From JAYYZW01 sp965217605 (GTDB taxonomy: Bacteria; Pseudomonadota; Gammaproteobacteria; Ga0077536), in assembly GCA_965217605.1 (NCBI GenBank), contig CBDCJB010000013.1, positions 248,001-312,000 of the forward strand: a stretch of 64,000 nucleotides of DNA, in the 5' to 3' direction. Every line of letters starts with the position of its first letter. The first letter of the stretch is position 1. Positions 35,326 to 43,877 of this stretch are shown here, piece after piece. The translations under genes and the position numbers were made by a program. The notes below the pieces were generated by a model, which ran no database searches, was not told where the DNA came from, and saw only the letters and a program-made list of their open reading frames with translations.

Positions 35326-36940
35326 ACCCGGATATTTCATAAAAAAAGAGGGCAAGCCCTTTCTAATCCGTTATAATTCAGTTAGTTAGGCTGAAAACGG
35401 AAAGGACTCGCCCGTGACAGAATGTACCCAGACTGCGCTGCAATTTCCAGGCTTTTCTCGCCGCAAGATCGACGTCTCATTCAACGGCGGTGACATCACT
35501 TCCAACGGTGGGGTGCAGTTGCTGCGCTGGGCCGATGAACGGACCGGGTTGATCAAGGCCGCGGCACGGGCCATTGGGGATTCGCGCCGGAGAAAGAGCT
35601 GCACCCACGCTCTGGAGTCGCTGGTCCGACAGCGGGTCTATGGCCTTTCCCTGGGCTATGAGGACCTCAACGACCACGAGGCATTGCGCGGCGGACTTGG
35701 CTCTGCAGACGGCGCTTTCCCGGGATGCGTCGCTGGCGAGCCCGTCGACGTTGTGCCGACTGGAGAACCGCGCGAACCGGAACACCGCGGTGGCCCTGCA
35801 CAAGGGACTCATTGATAACTTTATCGCCGCTTACAAACAAGCGCCCCGACGACTGATACGCGATGTGGATGCCACCGACGATCGGGTGCAGGGTGATCAA
35901 GCGGGCCGCTTCTTCCACGGCGGACTACGACCACGACTGCTGTCTGCCCTTGTACGTGTTCTGTGGCGATCAACGGTTGGTCAGTTATCTGCGTTCGAGC
36001 AAGATCGACGGCGCAAAACACAGTGGGGCGATCTTGGCGCTGTTGATCAAACGGTTGCGCCAGGCGTGGCCGAAGGTCGAGATCCTGGTGCGCGCCGATG
36101 CCGGCTTTTGCCGCTGGCGGATGCTGCGCTGGTTCGATCGCCACGGCGTGGATTACGTCATGGGTATCGCGAAAAACCCGCGTTTGCACGATCAATCGTT
36201 AGCGTTGCGCACGTTGGCTCAGTGGCGGTATTGGATGATGGGTGAGAAGCAGCGCCTGTTCAGCGAGGTCCGTTACGCCGCACCGACTTGGGATACCCCG
36301 CGACGGGTGATCGTCAAGGCCGAGCACAGCGCCCGCGGCAGCAATCCCCGCTTCGTGGTGACCCACCTCACCGGCAAGGCCCAACGCATCTACGACCGCC
36401 TCTACTGCGCCCGCGGCGAGATGGAGAACCGGATCAAGGAGCAGCAGTTGGGCCTGTTTGCCGATCGCACCAGTTGCCACACCTGGTGGGCCAATCAGTT
36501 CCGGCTGTTGCTCTCAAGCTTGGCTTACACGCTGTTGGAGACGATCCGCCGGGTGGCACTACACGCAACGGCACGGGCTCGCGCGCAAGGCGGCACGCTG
36601 CGCCTGAAACTATTACGCATCGGCGCCATCGTCTTGCGCAATACCAGGCGCATCCGACTGTTGCTCTCCAGTGCTTACCCCCATCGAGAACTGTTCTGCC
36701 TGGTGGCCGCTCGCCTCAAGCCGGGATAGTCGTCCCAACGCCAGTCGCCTCGTGTGCGATTCCTTGTGAGTCGGGGTGTCGCTCGCCTCCGAAACGACTC
36801 GTGCATCGCAATCGGCGATAAATCCACCGGTGGCGCGCCGAAACGTCGCGCTTAAGCGCCGCTTCGTGCCACCACCAACGAATTCCGACCCATGATCGAC
36901 CAACTCCACGCCCAATCTCACTGCTCATGCAATATCCGGG
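35326..36940 (+). mobile_element. IS1380-family insertion sequence
   Basis: About 1.6 kb. Ends match as inverted repeats: CCCGGATATTTCAT on the left (35327-35340) and ATGCAATATCCGGG on the right (36927-36940). A CTA flanks each side (35323-35325, 36941-36943). It carries a transposase gene broken by two frameshifts. It interrupts a PepSY-like gene. Confidence 0.8.
35414..36729 (+). pseudogene. IS1380-family transposase (two frameshifts)
   Basis: Three frames together make a full IS1380 DDE transposase. The first begins MTECTQTALQFPGFSRRKID, runs through FNGGDITSNGGVQLL and RQRVYGLSLGYEDLNDHEAL, and shifts near 35690. The second runs from ADLALQTALSRDASLASPST to RDVDATDDRVQGDQAGRFFHGG, with a shift near 35925. 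The third runs from YDHDCCLPLYVFCGDQ to the end, with DAGFCRWRML and the E region MENRIKEQQLGLFADR. The catalytic residues survive in the composite, but the gene as it stands cannot make one protein. Confidence 0.85.
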
Positions 36941-37192
36941 CTAGACATCGTCGAAGCCGAACTAATCGGTAAAGACGACGCCGTCGTCTACGAACTGGAA
37001 GGCACGGTCGGAGACAGCGAGTACGAGGTCCGCGTATCGCCGTCAGGCGACGTATTGGGGATCGAGGAAGAGGACGACTAGGTTTCCCACCAATTCCCGC
37101 CGCTGATTCAATGCGCTCGCCTTTGCGATGGATAGCCGGACGTCGAATCGCATCGGCCATTAACAGCGGCACTATTTCTCACTCTACTCCAC

Positions 37193-37339
37193 ATGCGTGA
37201 GACGGGCGGCGCGGCGGGGTTGGCTTTTACCGGCACGCTCACCGTGCAGGGCAGCGCCATTCCGATCCCGGGTGCGGGCGGATTGCTCGGTGCTGGTCTA
37301 CTGTGGCTCCTTGCGACGGTCAGACGCCGGCACGAATAA
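37193..37339 (+). pseudogene. C-terminal fragment of a PEP-CTERM-type gene
   Basis: A 48-codon frame ends with the full sorting signal: FTGTLTVQGSAIPIPGAGG, then LLGAGLLWLLATVRRRHE. No signal peptide or body domain precedes it: upstream in frame a TAG lies at 37133-37135. The ATG may be fortuitous. I read it as the 3' remnant of an exosortase-substrate gene, possibly lost by deletion near the IS1380 insertion. Confidence 0.6.
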
Positions 37340-37478
37340 GCGCCGCCAACCGCCCGTTGACGCGTATTGACGCCCACGATTCAGCGGCCTATAAGGTGCG
37401 CTGCCCATAACAAACCCGACCCCGGCTCTCCAAACGCGTCGTATCGCCGAGTGGAGCCCGGCCCACGAGGAGGACACG

Positions 37479-38129
37479 ATGAAATTACTGAATTCGTTTG
37501 GCCCCAACCCCCGCATGGTCAGAATGTTCATGATCGAGAAAGGCATCGAGCTCGAAAGCGACGATCTGGATATTCTCGGCGGCGACAACCGCGCCGAGCC
37601 CTATCTGAAAAAGAATCCCGGCGGCCAGATGCCCGCGCTCGAGCTCGACGACGGCACCGTGATCGCTGAGACCACGACCATCTGCGAATACCTCGAAGAG
37701 CGCCATCCCGAACCGGTGCTGATCGGAAGCAACCCCGAGGAGCGCGCCAACACGCGCATGTGGGTCCGGCGCGTTGAGCTCAACATCACCGAGCATATGT
37801 ACAACGGTTTCCGGTTCGCGGAAGGGCTCGAGCTGTTCAAGAATCGAATGGTGTGTATCCCCGAAGGCGCGGACGGCCTGAAAAAGAAAGCGCGCGCGGG
37901 GCGCGAATGGCTGGACGGCCTCATGGCCGGCCACGATTACGTCGCCGGTGATGCGTTCACCTTGGCGGACGGAATTCTTTACTGCTGCATGGATTTCGCG
38001 CGCGGCGTCGGTCAGCCGGTAGATTCCGAATTCGGCAATTTGAGCGCCTGGTTCGACCGTATCCACAGCCGCCCCAGTGCCGCCGCCAGCATGCATCCGG
38101 CCGCGAGCGAAGTGAAAATGGCGGGGTGA
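37479..38129 (+). CDS. Glutathione S-transferase family protein
   Basis: A 216-aa GST-fold protein. Its thioredoxin-like N-terminal domain has FGPNPRMVRMFMIEKGIELE, the cis-Pro loop GGQMPALELDDGTVIAETTTI and the glutathione-contact Glu-Ser/Thr position (AETTT). A helical C-terminal domain follows from about residue 85. Ribosome binding is strong (GAGGAGGACACG before ATG). Substrate unknown. It is single-gene, followed by an inverted pair of REP-like sequences. Confidence 0.86.
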   Translation: MKLLNSFGPNPRMVRMFMIEKGIELESDDLDILGGDNRAEPYLKKNPGGQMPALELDDGTVIAETTTICEYLEERHPEPVLIGSNPEERANTRMWVRRVELNITEHMYNGFRFAEGLELFKNRMVCIPEGADGLKKKARAGREWLDGLMAGHDYVAGDAFTLADGILYCCMDFARGVGQPVDSEFGNLSAWFDRIHSRPSAAASMHPAASEVKMAG

Positions 38130-38140
38130 GGTAAAGCGAA

Positions 38141-38208
38141 TGTAGGAGCACGCTTGCGAGCGAAGAAAGCGCGTGAAACGCAGATTCGCCCGCAAGCGGG
38201 CTCCTACT
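38141..38208. repeat. Inverted pair of REP-like sequences
   Basis: TGTAGGAGCACGCTTGCGAG (38141-38160, continuing to 38164) and, inverted, GCAAGCGGGCTCCTACT (ending 38208; arm starts 38185). The two face each other across 20 bp and can form one long hairpin (BIME-like). They lie between the convergent GST and YCII genes and may act as a bidirectional transcription barrier. Confidence 0.75.
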
Positions 38209-38221
38209 TGCGGCTCGCGGA

Positions 38222-38554
38222 TTACATATCGAACGCTTCGGCGATCTCGATCGATCCACCGGCGCCGAGGATGGGGCAGCCTCTGGCTTTTTCGGCCGCG
38301 TCATCGAGATCGGAAGCTTCGATCAAGCTGAAGCCGCTGGCAGGGTTGGCGCCCCCGTCGTTCACGACGGATCCGTTGCTCTGCACGGTCGACGACTTGC
38401 CTACCGGATTGCCGCCATCGATAACGGCGCTGCCCAGGGAACCGAACCATTGTCCCCATTTGTCCATCACCTGGGCTCGTTCTTCGTCGCTCGCAGGTAC
38501 GCTGCCGCCGTGATATACGAATAGATATTCGCGATTATAAACTTGACACGTCAT
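38222..38554 (-). pseudogene. YCII-family protein, 5' end displaced by IS1595
   Basis: The body (YLFVYHGGSVPASDEERAQV to SIEIAEAFDM) is a typical small YCII-related protein of about 105 residues. The first codons were separated by an IS1595 element. The original start reads ATG GCC AAA TAT CTA at 40102-40116, and joining it across one copy of the 8-bp duplication gives MAKYLFVYHGG in frame (104 aa). As it stands, the frame can start at an ATG in the IS end (38554), giving MTCQVYNRE in place of MAK. The gene may therefore be altered rather than dead, but it has lost its own ribosome-binding site and promoter. Confidence 0.75.
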
Positions 38555-38591
38555 ACCTGGATCCCTATAATCTTGGATAAAGGAGACAAGC

Positions 38592-39458
38592 ATGACGACG
38601 TTTTACGATTTCCAGCGCCAGTTTCCCGATGATGAGGCGTGCCTGAGGCACATCATGGTGAAGCGCTATGGCGGTATCGAAATTGACTGCCCGAAGTGCG
38701 AAGCGCATGGGAAGTTCTACCGCTTGACGCGCGACCGTGCCTACCTGTGCCAGCACTGCAAGCATCATATCTACCCATGCGCGGGAACGTTCATGCATCG
38801 GACGCGCCTGCCGTTGCACAAGTGGTTTTTCGCGATGTTCTTGTTCTCGACCTCGCGTCATGGCGTCGCCGCGAAAGAACTGGAGCGCCAATTGGACGTG
38901 TCCTATCCGACAGCATGGCGTATGGCTCATGTGATCCGAAAGCACATGGCCGATACGGACGGCGAATGGCCCTTGGGCGGACCTGGAGGCGGCGATATTG
39001 AGGCGGATGAGACGTACATAGGCGGCAAGAAGTCCGGCGGCAAACGAGGTCGCGGCGCTCCGGGTAAAACCGTGGTATTCGGGATGTTGGAACGGGACGG
39101 CGATATCATGATGAAAGTCGTTCCGAACGTGCGCAAAAAGACGCTCCAGCCCATCATTGAGGCGAACGTCGAATCCGGCAGCACGATCCATACCGACGAA
39201 CTGAAGTCCTACGGTGGCTTGTCCAAGGCCGGCTACGACCATGAGACGGTCAATCACGGTGCGGGTGAGCATGTGGACGGCGAATGTCACGTTAACGGCA
39301 TGGAAGGCTATTGGGCTCGTCTCAAACTTTCGATCCGCGGGACCCACGTCCACGTTTCCGGGAAGCACCTTGAGAAGTACGCGAAGGAGTTTGAGTATCG
39401 CTATAACCGCCGGAAGCGGCCCGGAACGATGTTCGGGGATTTGGTGGCCCGGTTCTAA
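38592..39458 (+). CDS. IS1595-family (ISXO2-like) transposase
   Basis: A 288-aa transposase. An N-terminal zinc ribbon (CPKCEAHGKFY...YLCQHCKH) is followed by HRTRLPLHKWFFAMFLFSTS. The ISXO2 catalytic domain then shows EADETYIGGKKSGGKRGRGA (first Asp), IHTDELKSYGGL (second Asp) and NGMEGYWARLKLSIRGTH (third acidic residue). The frame is complete from the ATG preceded by AAAGGAGACAAGC to the stop, so the element looks active. Promoter and start lie about 40-60 bp inside the left end. Confidence 0.9.
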   Translation: MTTFYDFQRQFPDDEACLRHIMVKRYGGIEIDCPKCEAHGKFYRLTRDRAYLCQHCKHHIYPCAGTFMHRTRLPLHKWFFAMFLFSTSRHGVAAKELERQLDVSYPTAWRMAHVIRKHMADTDGEWPLGGPGGGDIEADETYIGGKKSGGKRGRGAPGKTVVFGMLERDGDIMMKVVPNVRKKTLQPIIEANVESGSTIHTDELKSYGGLSKAGYDHETVNHGAGEHVDGECHVNGMEGYWARLKLSIRGTHVHVSGKHLEKYAKEFEYRYNRRKRPGTMFGDLVARF

Positions 39459-39517
39459 GCATCCTATCCATGAGCGCGTCAAAGCGCGCCCAAGCGGTCT
39501 TGGGCGGATAAGTGTCA

Positions 39518-40054
39518 TCAGCCATCGGGGTATTCCTCCTCTAGGCTCTCGATCACTATGGCCAGCTCTCCCGGGAATTCGAGACTCTCAACCTTTTCGT
39601 GCAAATCCCACAACCAAGCCGTCTGTGTCTCTCTGTCATCGCTTAATAGGCGATCCTTCTTCAACGCGCAGGCAGCAACGACCTTGACTTCTTCTGTCCT
39701 GTGCGACGCACTCTTGAAGTCGCTGTAAAGGTCATCAACCTCGTCCGATGTCGAGGCGTTCATGATGAGACGAATTACGCGGCGGCCATTGCCTGGATTG
39801 TGCTTAATGGCTTCTGCATCCTCGGAGATTAAAGTGGTGTCTTCCTTCTGTGTGTCTGGCACGGGAATCCCCCCACGAGACGCACGCCACTCCTTGATTT
39901 CGCGCCAAAACATTAAAGGAATTGCAGCAAAACCCAAGCCGACGGCTATCAGAATCATTGCCCATAAGGGCACTGCACCAAACACCGTCTCAACAACCAT
40001 CGTGGTTGCCGCGAGGGAGAGCCACCAGAAGAAGAGGCCGATGCGTTTCCACAC
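39518..40054 (-). CDS. IS1595 passenger: two-helix membrane protein of unknown function
   Basis: A 178-aa protein convergent with the transposase, wholly inside the IS. Two membrane helices lie at about residues 5-27 (IGLFFWWLSLAATTMVVE) and 31-50 (LWAMILIAVGLGFAAIPLMF). A cytoplasmic acidic domain of about 125 residues follows, with RRVIRLIMNASTSDEVDDLY and ELAIVIESLEEEYPDG. I recognise no family. It starts at a GTG. It is not a transposition protein by appearance and is best called cargo. Confidence 0.65.
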   Translation of the reverse strand: MWKRIGLFFWWLSLAATTMVVETVFGAVPLWAMILIAVGLGFAAIPLMFWREIKEWRASRGGIPVPDTQKEDTTLISEDAEAIKHNPGNGRRVIRLIMNASTSDEVDDLYSDFKSASHRTEEVKVVAACALKKDRLLSDDRETQTAWLWDLHEKVESLEFPGELAIVIESLEEEYPDG

Positions 40055-40101
40055 CCTTAAAGCGTACCAGCCTGACTTGAAGTGTCAAGTTGATAATCGC
40101 G

Positions 40102-40129
40102 TAGATATTTGGCCATTTTTCGGTCTCCT
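40102..40129 (-). pseudogene. Orphaned start and ribosome-binding site of the YCII gene
   Basis: Minus strand: AGGAGA at about 40124-40129, then ATG GCC AAA TAT CTA ending at 40102, where the IS1595 begins. This is the native 5' end of the YCII gene whose body lies at 38222-38521. Confidence 0.75.
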
Positions 40130-40268
40130 AATTATTGATATTGAACGCATCTGGCTTGGCTTGCCAAACCTAATCGAATTGGAGACTATCACCACCAACG
40201 TCCGCTTACATCGGTCAAACTACTGACAATTACCCCGTGCAGAGTGGGTATTCTACACAATCGCCTCG

Positions 40269-41627
40269 ATGTCCGATTATCACACCAACGCCCTCAACGA
40301 CGTGCTGCGCCAGCTTGGCGGCAGCCCGTTCCTGCCGGCGGCGGTCACGTACCTGACGGCTAACGCGGCCGCGCTCAATACCGAGTTGAACGAAACCGTG
40401 CTCGCCGAGATTCCGGCGTTCACCGAATCCCGGCATCCGGATGTCCTGCCCGATCTTGCCGAACACGGCCCCGAGCACACAAACGAAATACTGCGCCTCC
40501 TCGGTGGCGGTCGCGTAGGCAATTTCGACTTCGTGCGCGCGCACGTCCGCCGGCGCGCCGAACACCGTTTCCCGTTGGAGGCGACACTGCATGCCTACCG
40601 CTGCGGCCACAAAGTCTTTTCGCGCTGGGTGCGCGAGGCGGCATTGGCAGCCGTGTCGTCCCCCGCGGATGCCCAGCAAGTCGTCGCCGCGATCGCGGAC
40701 TTCACGATCGAATACACCGATGCGATCAGTACGATCGCCGCCAGCGCGTACTTGTCCCACGCGCGTTTGCTGGCGGATGTCGCCGGCGACCAACGCGCCG
40801 AGTTGCTCACGATTCTGCTCGACGGCTTCGACGAGTCGGATGGCCGCGTGGCGAAGATATTGCGCGACGCCGGTTATCTCGATAAACGCCAATCATTCTG
40901 CGTGGCCCTGGCGCGGTCCGTCGATCCGGCCGAAATGCTCAATCCCGATCGCGCGCGCCGGCTTGCCGATTCGATCGACAAGATTTTGGACGGTGCCCCC
41001 GCGCGTCGCCTCATCGACCTGCGCCACAACAAGGTGACTATCGTGTGTTCCGACATCTACCGCACCTCCGGTTGGACGGCGCCAAACACCGCGCTGGCCG
41101 AACGCGTAACCGCCGACCTGAAAATGGCCGGCAACGCGGTCCTCATCGGCGTCAGCAATGACGTGTTGTCCACCTCGCAGATCCCCGCCGCCTACCGCGA
41201 GGCCCTGCTCGCTCTCGAACTTGCCGACGTCAGCCACCGTGTCGTGCAAGTATCCGAGATATCGACACACCGCTTGATGCTGCATTTGGCCGGCGAAGAG
41301 CTACACAAGGCTTTGCCGGCATGGAGCAGTGCGTTGTTCGTGGCTGATGACAAAGCTGAAGGCGCTCTAGTCGCGACCTTGCGCGCCTACGCGAACGCCG
41401 ACATGAATGTACTGAAGGCCGCGGAGACCCTGGCGGTGCATCCCAATACGATCTACGCCAGATGGCAAAAAATCCTTGATATCACGGGTTTGGAGGCGCG
41501 TTCATATCACGCCCTGACCGAGTTGCTCACGGTCGCCGATTGCAGAGATTTCAAGGGATCTGCCCCCTTGAAGGCGTATAATTTCGAATCGACTGGCGGG
41601 GGGATCGCCAGGAGCCTGGCCACCTAG
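40269..41627 (+). CDS. PucR/CdaR-type transcriptional regulator
   Basis: A 452-aa regulator. The C-terminal 60 residues are a PucR-type helix-turn-helix: LVATLRAYANADMNVLKAAE then LAVHPNTIYARWQKI. The middle region (RVVQVSEISTHRLMLHLAGE and neighbours) resembles the GGDEF-like/CdaR segment of these proteins, and the N-terminal 200 residues are a helical sensory domain. PucR/CdaR proteins usually activate catabolic genes in response to a metabolite. The downstream neighbours are NfeD/flotillin genes, so the target is unclear. It is divergent from the IS1595-disrupted YCII gene. Confidence 0.8.
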   Translation: MSDYHTNALNDVLRQLGGSPFLPAAVTYLTANAAALNTELNETVLAEIPAFTESRHPDVLPDLAEHGPEHTNEILRLLGGGRVGNFDFVRAHVRRRAEHRFPLEATLHAYRCGHKVFSRWVREAALAAVSSPADAQQVVAAIADFTIEYTDAISTIAASAYLSHARLLADVAGDQRAELLTILLDGFDESDGRVAKILRDAGYLDKRQSFCVALARSVDPAEMLNPDRARRLADSIDKILDGAPARRLIDLRHNKVTIVCSDIYRTSGWTAPNTALAERVTADLKMAGNAVLIGVSNDVLSTSQIPAAYREALLALELADVSHRVVQVSEISTHRLMLHLAGEELHKALPAWSSALFVADDKAEGALVATLRAYANADMNVLKAAETLAVHPNTIYARWQKILDITGLEARSYHALTELLTVADCRDFKGSAPLKAYNFESTGGGIARSLAT

Positions 41628-41637
41628 GGAAGTTTGC

Positions 41638-42225
41638 TTGCTCGACCTGTTTCTCGATTGGGATGCGGCGTTCCGGTACGGCACCGACGTGGTCGTCTAT
41701 CTCGTCATGGCGATCATCGGCACGACCTTCTTCGTGCTGCGCCTGATATTTGCGTTATTCGTCGGCGGCGATGGAGACTTCGATACGGGCGTCGACGCGG
41801 ACATGGCCTCCGACCATGCGTTCGGCGTCTTTTCGCTGTTGTCCGTGCTCGCCTTTTTCATGGGCGCGGGCTGGATGGGCCTGACCTGCCGGGTCGACTG
41901 GGACATGGGCAGCCTTGCATCGGCGGCCTCGTCCGCGGGCTTCGGTTTCGGCATGATGATGTTGGCCTCGGGCCTCATGATGCTGGCGCGCCGGCTCAAC
42001 CAGACCATCGAGTACGACCTGGAAACCGCCGTCGGCAAGACGGCGCGCGTCTATATGACCGTGCCCGCGAAGGGCGACGGCCGCGGCCAGGTCGAAGTCG
42101 ACGTCTCGGGACGCCGCAAAGTCCTCGAAGCCGTGAGCGAAGGCAACAAACTCGCGCAGTTTTCCAGCGTTAAAATCTTATCGGTACGCGACGACGGCAC
42201 GCTCGTCGTCGAGGCCGTGGCTTAA
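41638..42225 (+). CDS. NfeD-like membrane protein
   Basis: A 195-aa protein with three membrane segments (about 14-38, 62-83, 91-115). A C-terminal OB-fold-like soluble domain follows (ETAVGKTARVYMTVPAKGDG, GQVEVDVSGRRKVLEAVSEG, SSVKILSVRDDGTLVVEAVA). This architecture is that of YqiJ/NfeD proteins, which work with flotillins in membrane microdomains. The start is a TTG at 41638, with AGGGAAG just upstream. A flotillin-like gene begins 10 bp after its stop, forming the usual pair. Confidence 0.82.
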   Translation: MLDLFLDWDAAFRYGTDVVVYLVMAIIGTTFFVLRLIFALFVGGDGDFDTGVDADMASDHAFGVFSLLSVLAFFMGAGWMGLTCRVDWDMGSLASAASSAGFGFGMMMLASGLMMLARRLNQTIEYDLETAVGKTARVYMTVPAKGDGRGQVEVDVSGRRKVLEAVSEGNKLAQFSSVKILSVRDDGTLVVEAVA

Positions 42226-42235
42226 GGAATAAATC

Positions 42236-43846
42236 ATGGAAGCTACTCCCGGCCCATTAATGCTCGTCGTCGCGATCATCCTGATCTTCTGCTCGTTCTT
42301 CGCGATTCTCGTCATCCAGTACAAGCGCTGTCCATCGAACCGCGTGTTGGTGATCTACGGCAAGATCGCCGGCCAGCGGGCGGCGCGCTGCATACACGGC
42401 GGCGGTACGTTTATCGTACCCCTGCTGCAGAGCTACGCCTACATGACACTGGAACCGATGACGATCGATATCGAGCTGACCAGCGCCCTGTCGAAGAAGA
42501 ACATCCGGGTCAACGTACCGTCGACGTTCACGATCGGCATCTCGACCGTGCCGGAGATCACGAACAACGCCGCCGAGCGCCTGCTCGGTCTCGACGATCA
42601 CGCCATTTCCACGCAGGCGCGCGACATCATCCTCGGCCAGATGCGGCTCGTCATCGCAACGCTTTCGATCGAGGAGATCAACCAGGACCGCGAAAAGTTT
42701 CTCGACCTGGTCAACAAGAACGTCAATTTCGAGCTGAACAAAATCGGGCTCGAAATGATCAACGTGAACATCCGCGACATCACCGACGAGTCGGGGTATA
42801 TCGAGGCGCTCGGTCAGCGGGCCGCCTCAGAGGCGATCAACAAGGCCAAGGTCGAGGTCGCCGATGCCGACCGCACCGGCGCCGTCGGATCCGCCACCGC
42901 CAAGCGTGAAATGGACGTCGAAGTGGCCGAACAAAACGCCCAGTCGGCGACGGGTATCAAGCAGGCCGAGCGCGACCAGCGCATCCAGGTGGCGAAACTC
43001 GAAGCCGAAGGCGTCGCGGGCGAGGCCGAAGCAGGCCGCAAGCAAGAGGTCGCGGTCGCCGAACAAGCGGCGTTACAAGCCGAGGGCCAGAAGAAAGCCG
43101 AAGCCCATCAGCGTGTGGAAATCTCGGAATTCGAAGCCGCTGCGGTCAAAGGTGAAAACGAAAACCGCGCCAAGATGGCGGATTACAACGCCGGGTTGGC
43201 AGAGCGCGAGGCCGAGGCCAAACGGCGCGGCGAAGTTGCTCTCGCGGAGTCCGCACGCGACGTGCTCAAAGCGGAAAAAGACGAGGAGATCGCGCGGCTC
43301 GAGAAGCAGCAGATCGCACAGCAACTCGTCGAGCGGCAGAAGATCGAAATCGACGCCGATGCAGAAGCGGAACGGCTGCGGCGCGTAGCCAACGGCGAAG
43401 CGGATGCGGTACTCGCTCGCTACACGGCTGAAGCCGAGGGCGTACGCAAAGTGCTCGAAGCGAAGGCGGCGGGATACGAACGCCTCATGGGCGTGTGCGG
43501 CGACCGCAAAGACATGGCCCCTGCCTTGCTCATCGTCGAACAGCTACCGACGCTCGTGGCCGAGCAGGTCAAGGCCATTCAGAACCTCAAGATCGACAAG
43601 ATCACGGTGTGGGACTCGGGTAACGGCGCCAACGGGCAAAGCAGCACCGCGGGCTTTCTCAAAGGCCTGATCGGATCACTGCCGCCGGTGCACGAACTCG
43701 CCAGGCAGGCGGGGATCGAGTTGCCCGAAGTGTTGGGCGAGATCGCCGATACGCGCGACCTGCCCGATGTTGCGGCGCCCGTGCCTGCGGCCTCCCGCGT
43801 AGCCGCCAAACCAAAAGATCCGGGTAGCGCCGATAAAAAGGCGTGA
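42236..43846 (+). CDS. Flotillin-like SPFH-domain protein
   Basis: A 536-aa flotillin (YqiK/FloA-like). It has one N-terminal membrane helix (about 7-27, MLVVAIILIFCSFFAILVI) and an SPFH/band-7 domain to about residue 210, with IHGGGTFIVPLLQSYAYMTL and MINVNIRDITDESGYIEALG. A long Ala/Glu-rich coiled coil of EAE/KAE repeats spans about 220-410, and the C-terminal oligomerisation region follows. It would assemble on the inner leaflet into membrane microdomains. Paired with the NfeD-like gene immediately upstream. Confidence 0.9.
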   Translation: MEATPGPLMLVVAIILIFCSFFAILVIQYKRCPSNRVLVIYGKIAGQRAARCIHGGGTFIVPLLQSYAYMTLEPMTIDIELTSALSKKNIRVNVPSTFTIGISTVPEITNNAAERLLGLDDHAISTQARDIILGQMRLVIATLSIEEINQDREKFLDLVNKNVNFELNKIGLEMINVNIRDITDESGYIEALGQRAASEAINKAKVEVADADRTGAVGSATAKREMDVEVAEQNAQSATGIKQAERDQRIQVAKLEAEGVAGEAEAGRKQEVAVAEQAALQAEGQKKAEAHQRVEISEFEAAAVKGENENRAKMADYNAGLAEREAEAKRRGEVALAESARDVLKAEKDEEIARLEKQQIAQQLVERQKIEIDADAEAERLRRVANGEADAVLARYTAEAEGVRKVLEAKAAGYERLMGVCGDRKDMAPALLIVEQLPTLVAEQVKAIQNLKIDKITVWDSGNGANGQSSTAGFLKGLIGSLPPVHELARQAGIELPEVLGEIADTRDLPDVAAPVPAASRVAAKPKDPGSADKKA

Positions 43847-43877
43847 GCGAAGAACGACGAAACGAGGAGAGCCGGCC

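Larger units (their letters stand above)
35182..37081 (+). pseudogene. PepSY-like small exported protein, split by IS1380
   Basis: Two gene halves, 35182-35325 and 36944-37081, rejoin in frame to a 93-aa protein once the IS and one CTA copy are removed. They give a signal peptide (ITATALLLATMVCLRASA), then ALSDVPLGVLTAARNAVEG joined to LDIVEAELIGKDD, then YELEGTVGDSEYEVRVSPSG and an acidic tail. The pattern matches PepSY-like (PF11396-type) periplasmic proteins. The left half still reads on into the IS as a 64-aa frame, but the domain is broken. Confidence 0.75.
38530..40101 (+). mobile_element. IS1595-family insertion sequence with passenger gene
   Basis: 1572 bp. Terminal inverted repeats of 24 bp (38530-38553 and 40078-40101) agree at 22 positions, beginning CGCGATTAT. 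A perfect 8-bp target duplication TAGATATT flanks it (38522-38529 and 40102-40109), the length usual for IS1595. It carries an intact ISXO2-type transposase and a convergent membrane-protein gene. The exact duplication implies a recent insertion. Confidence 0.9.

Noticed and set aside
35323..36943. A longer IS1380 target duplication
   Set aside because: Only CTA is identical on both sides; the next bases differ, so I do not claim a 4- or 5-bp duplication.
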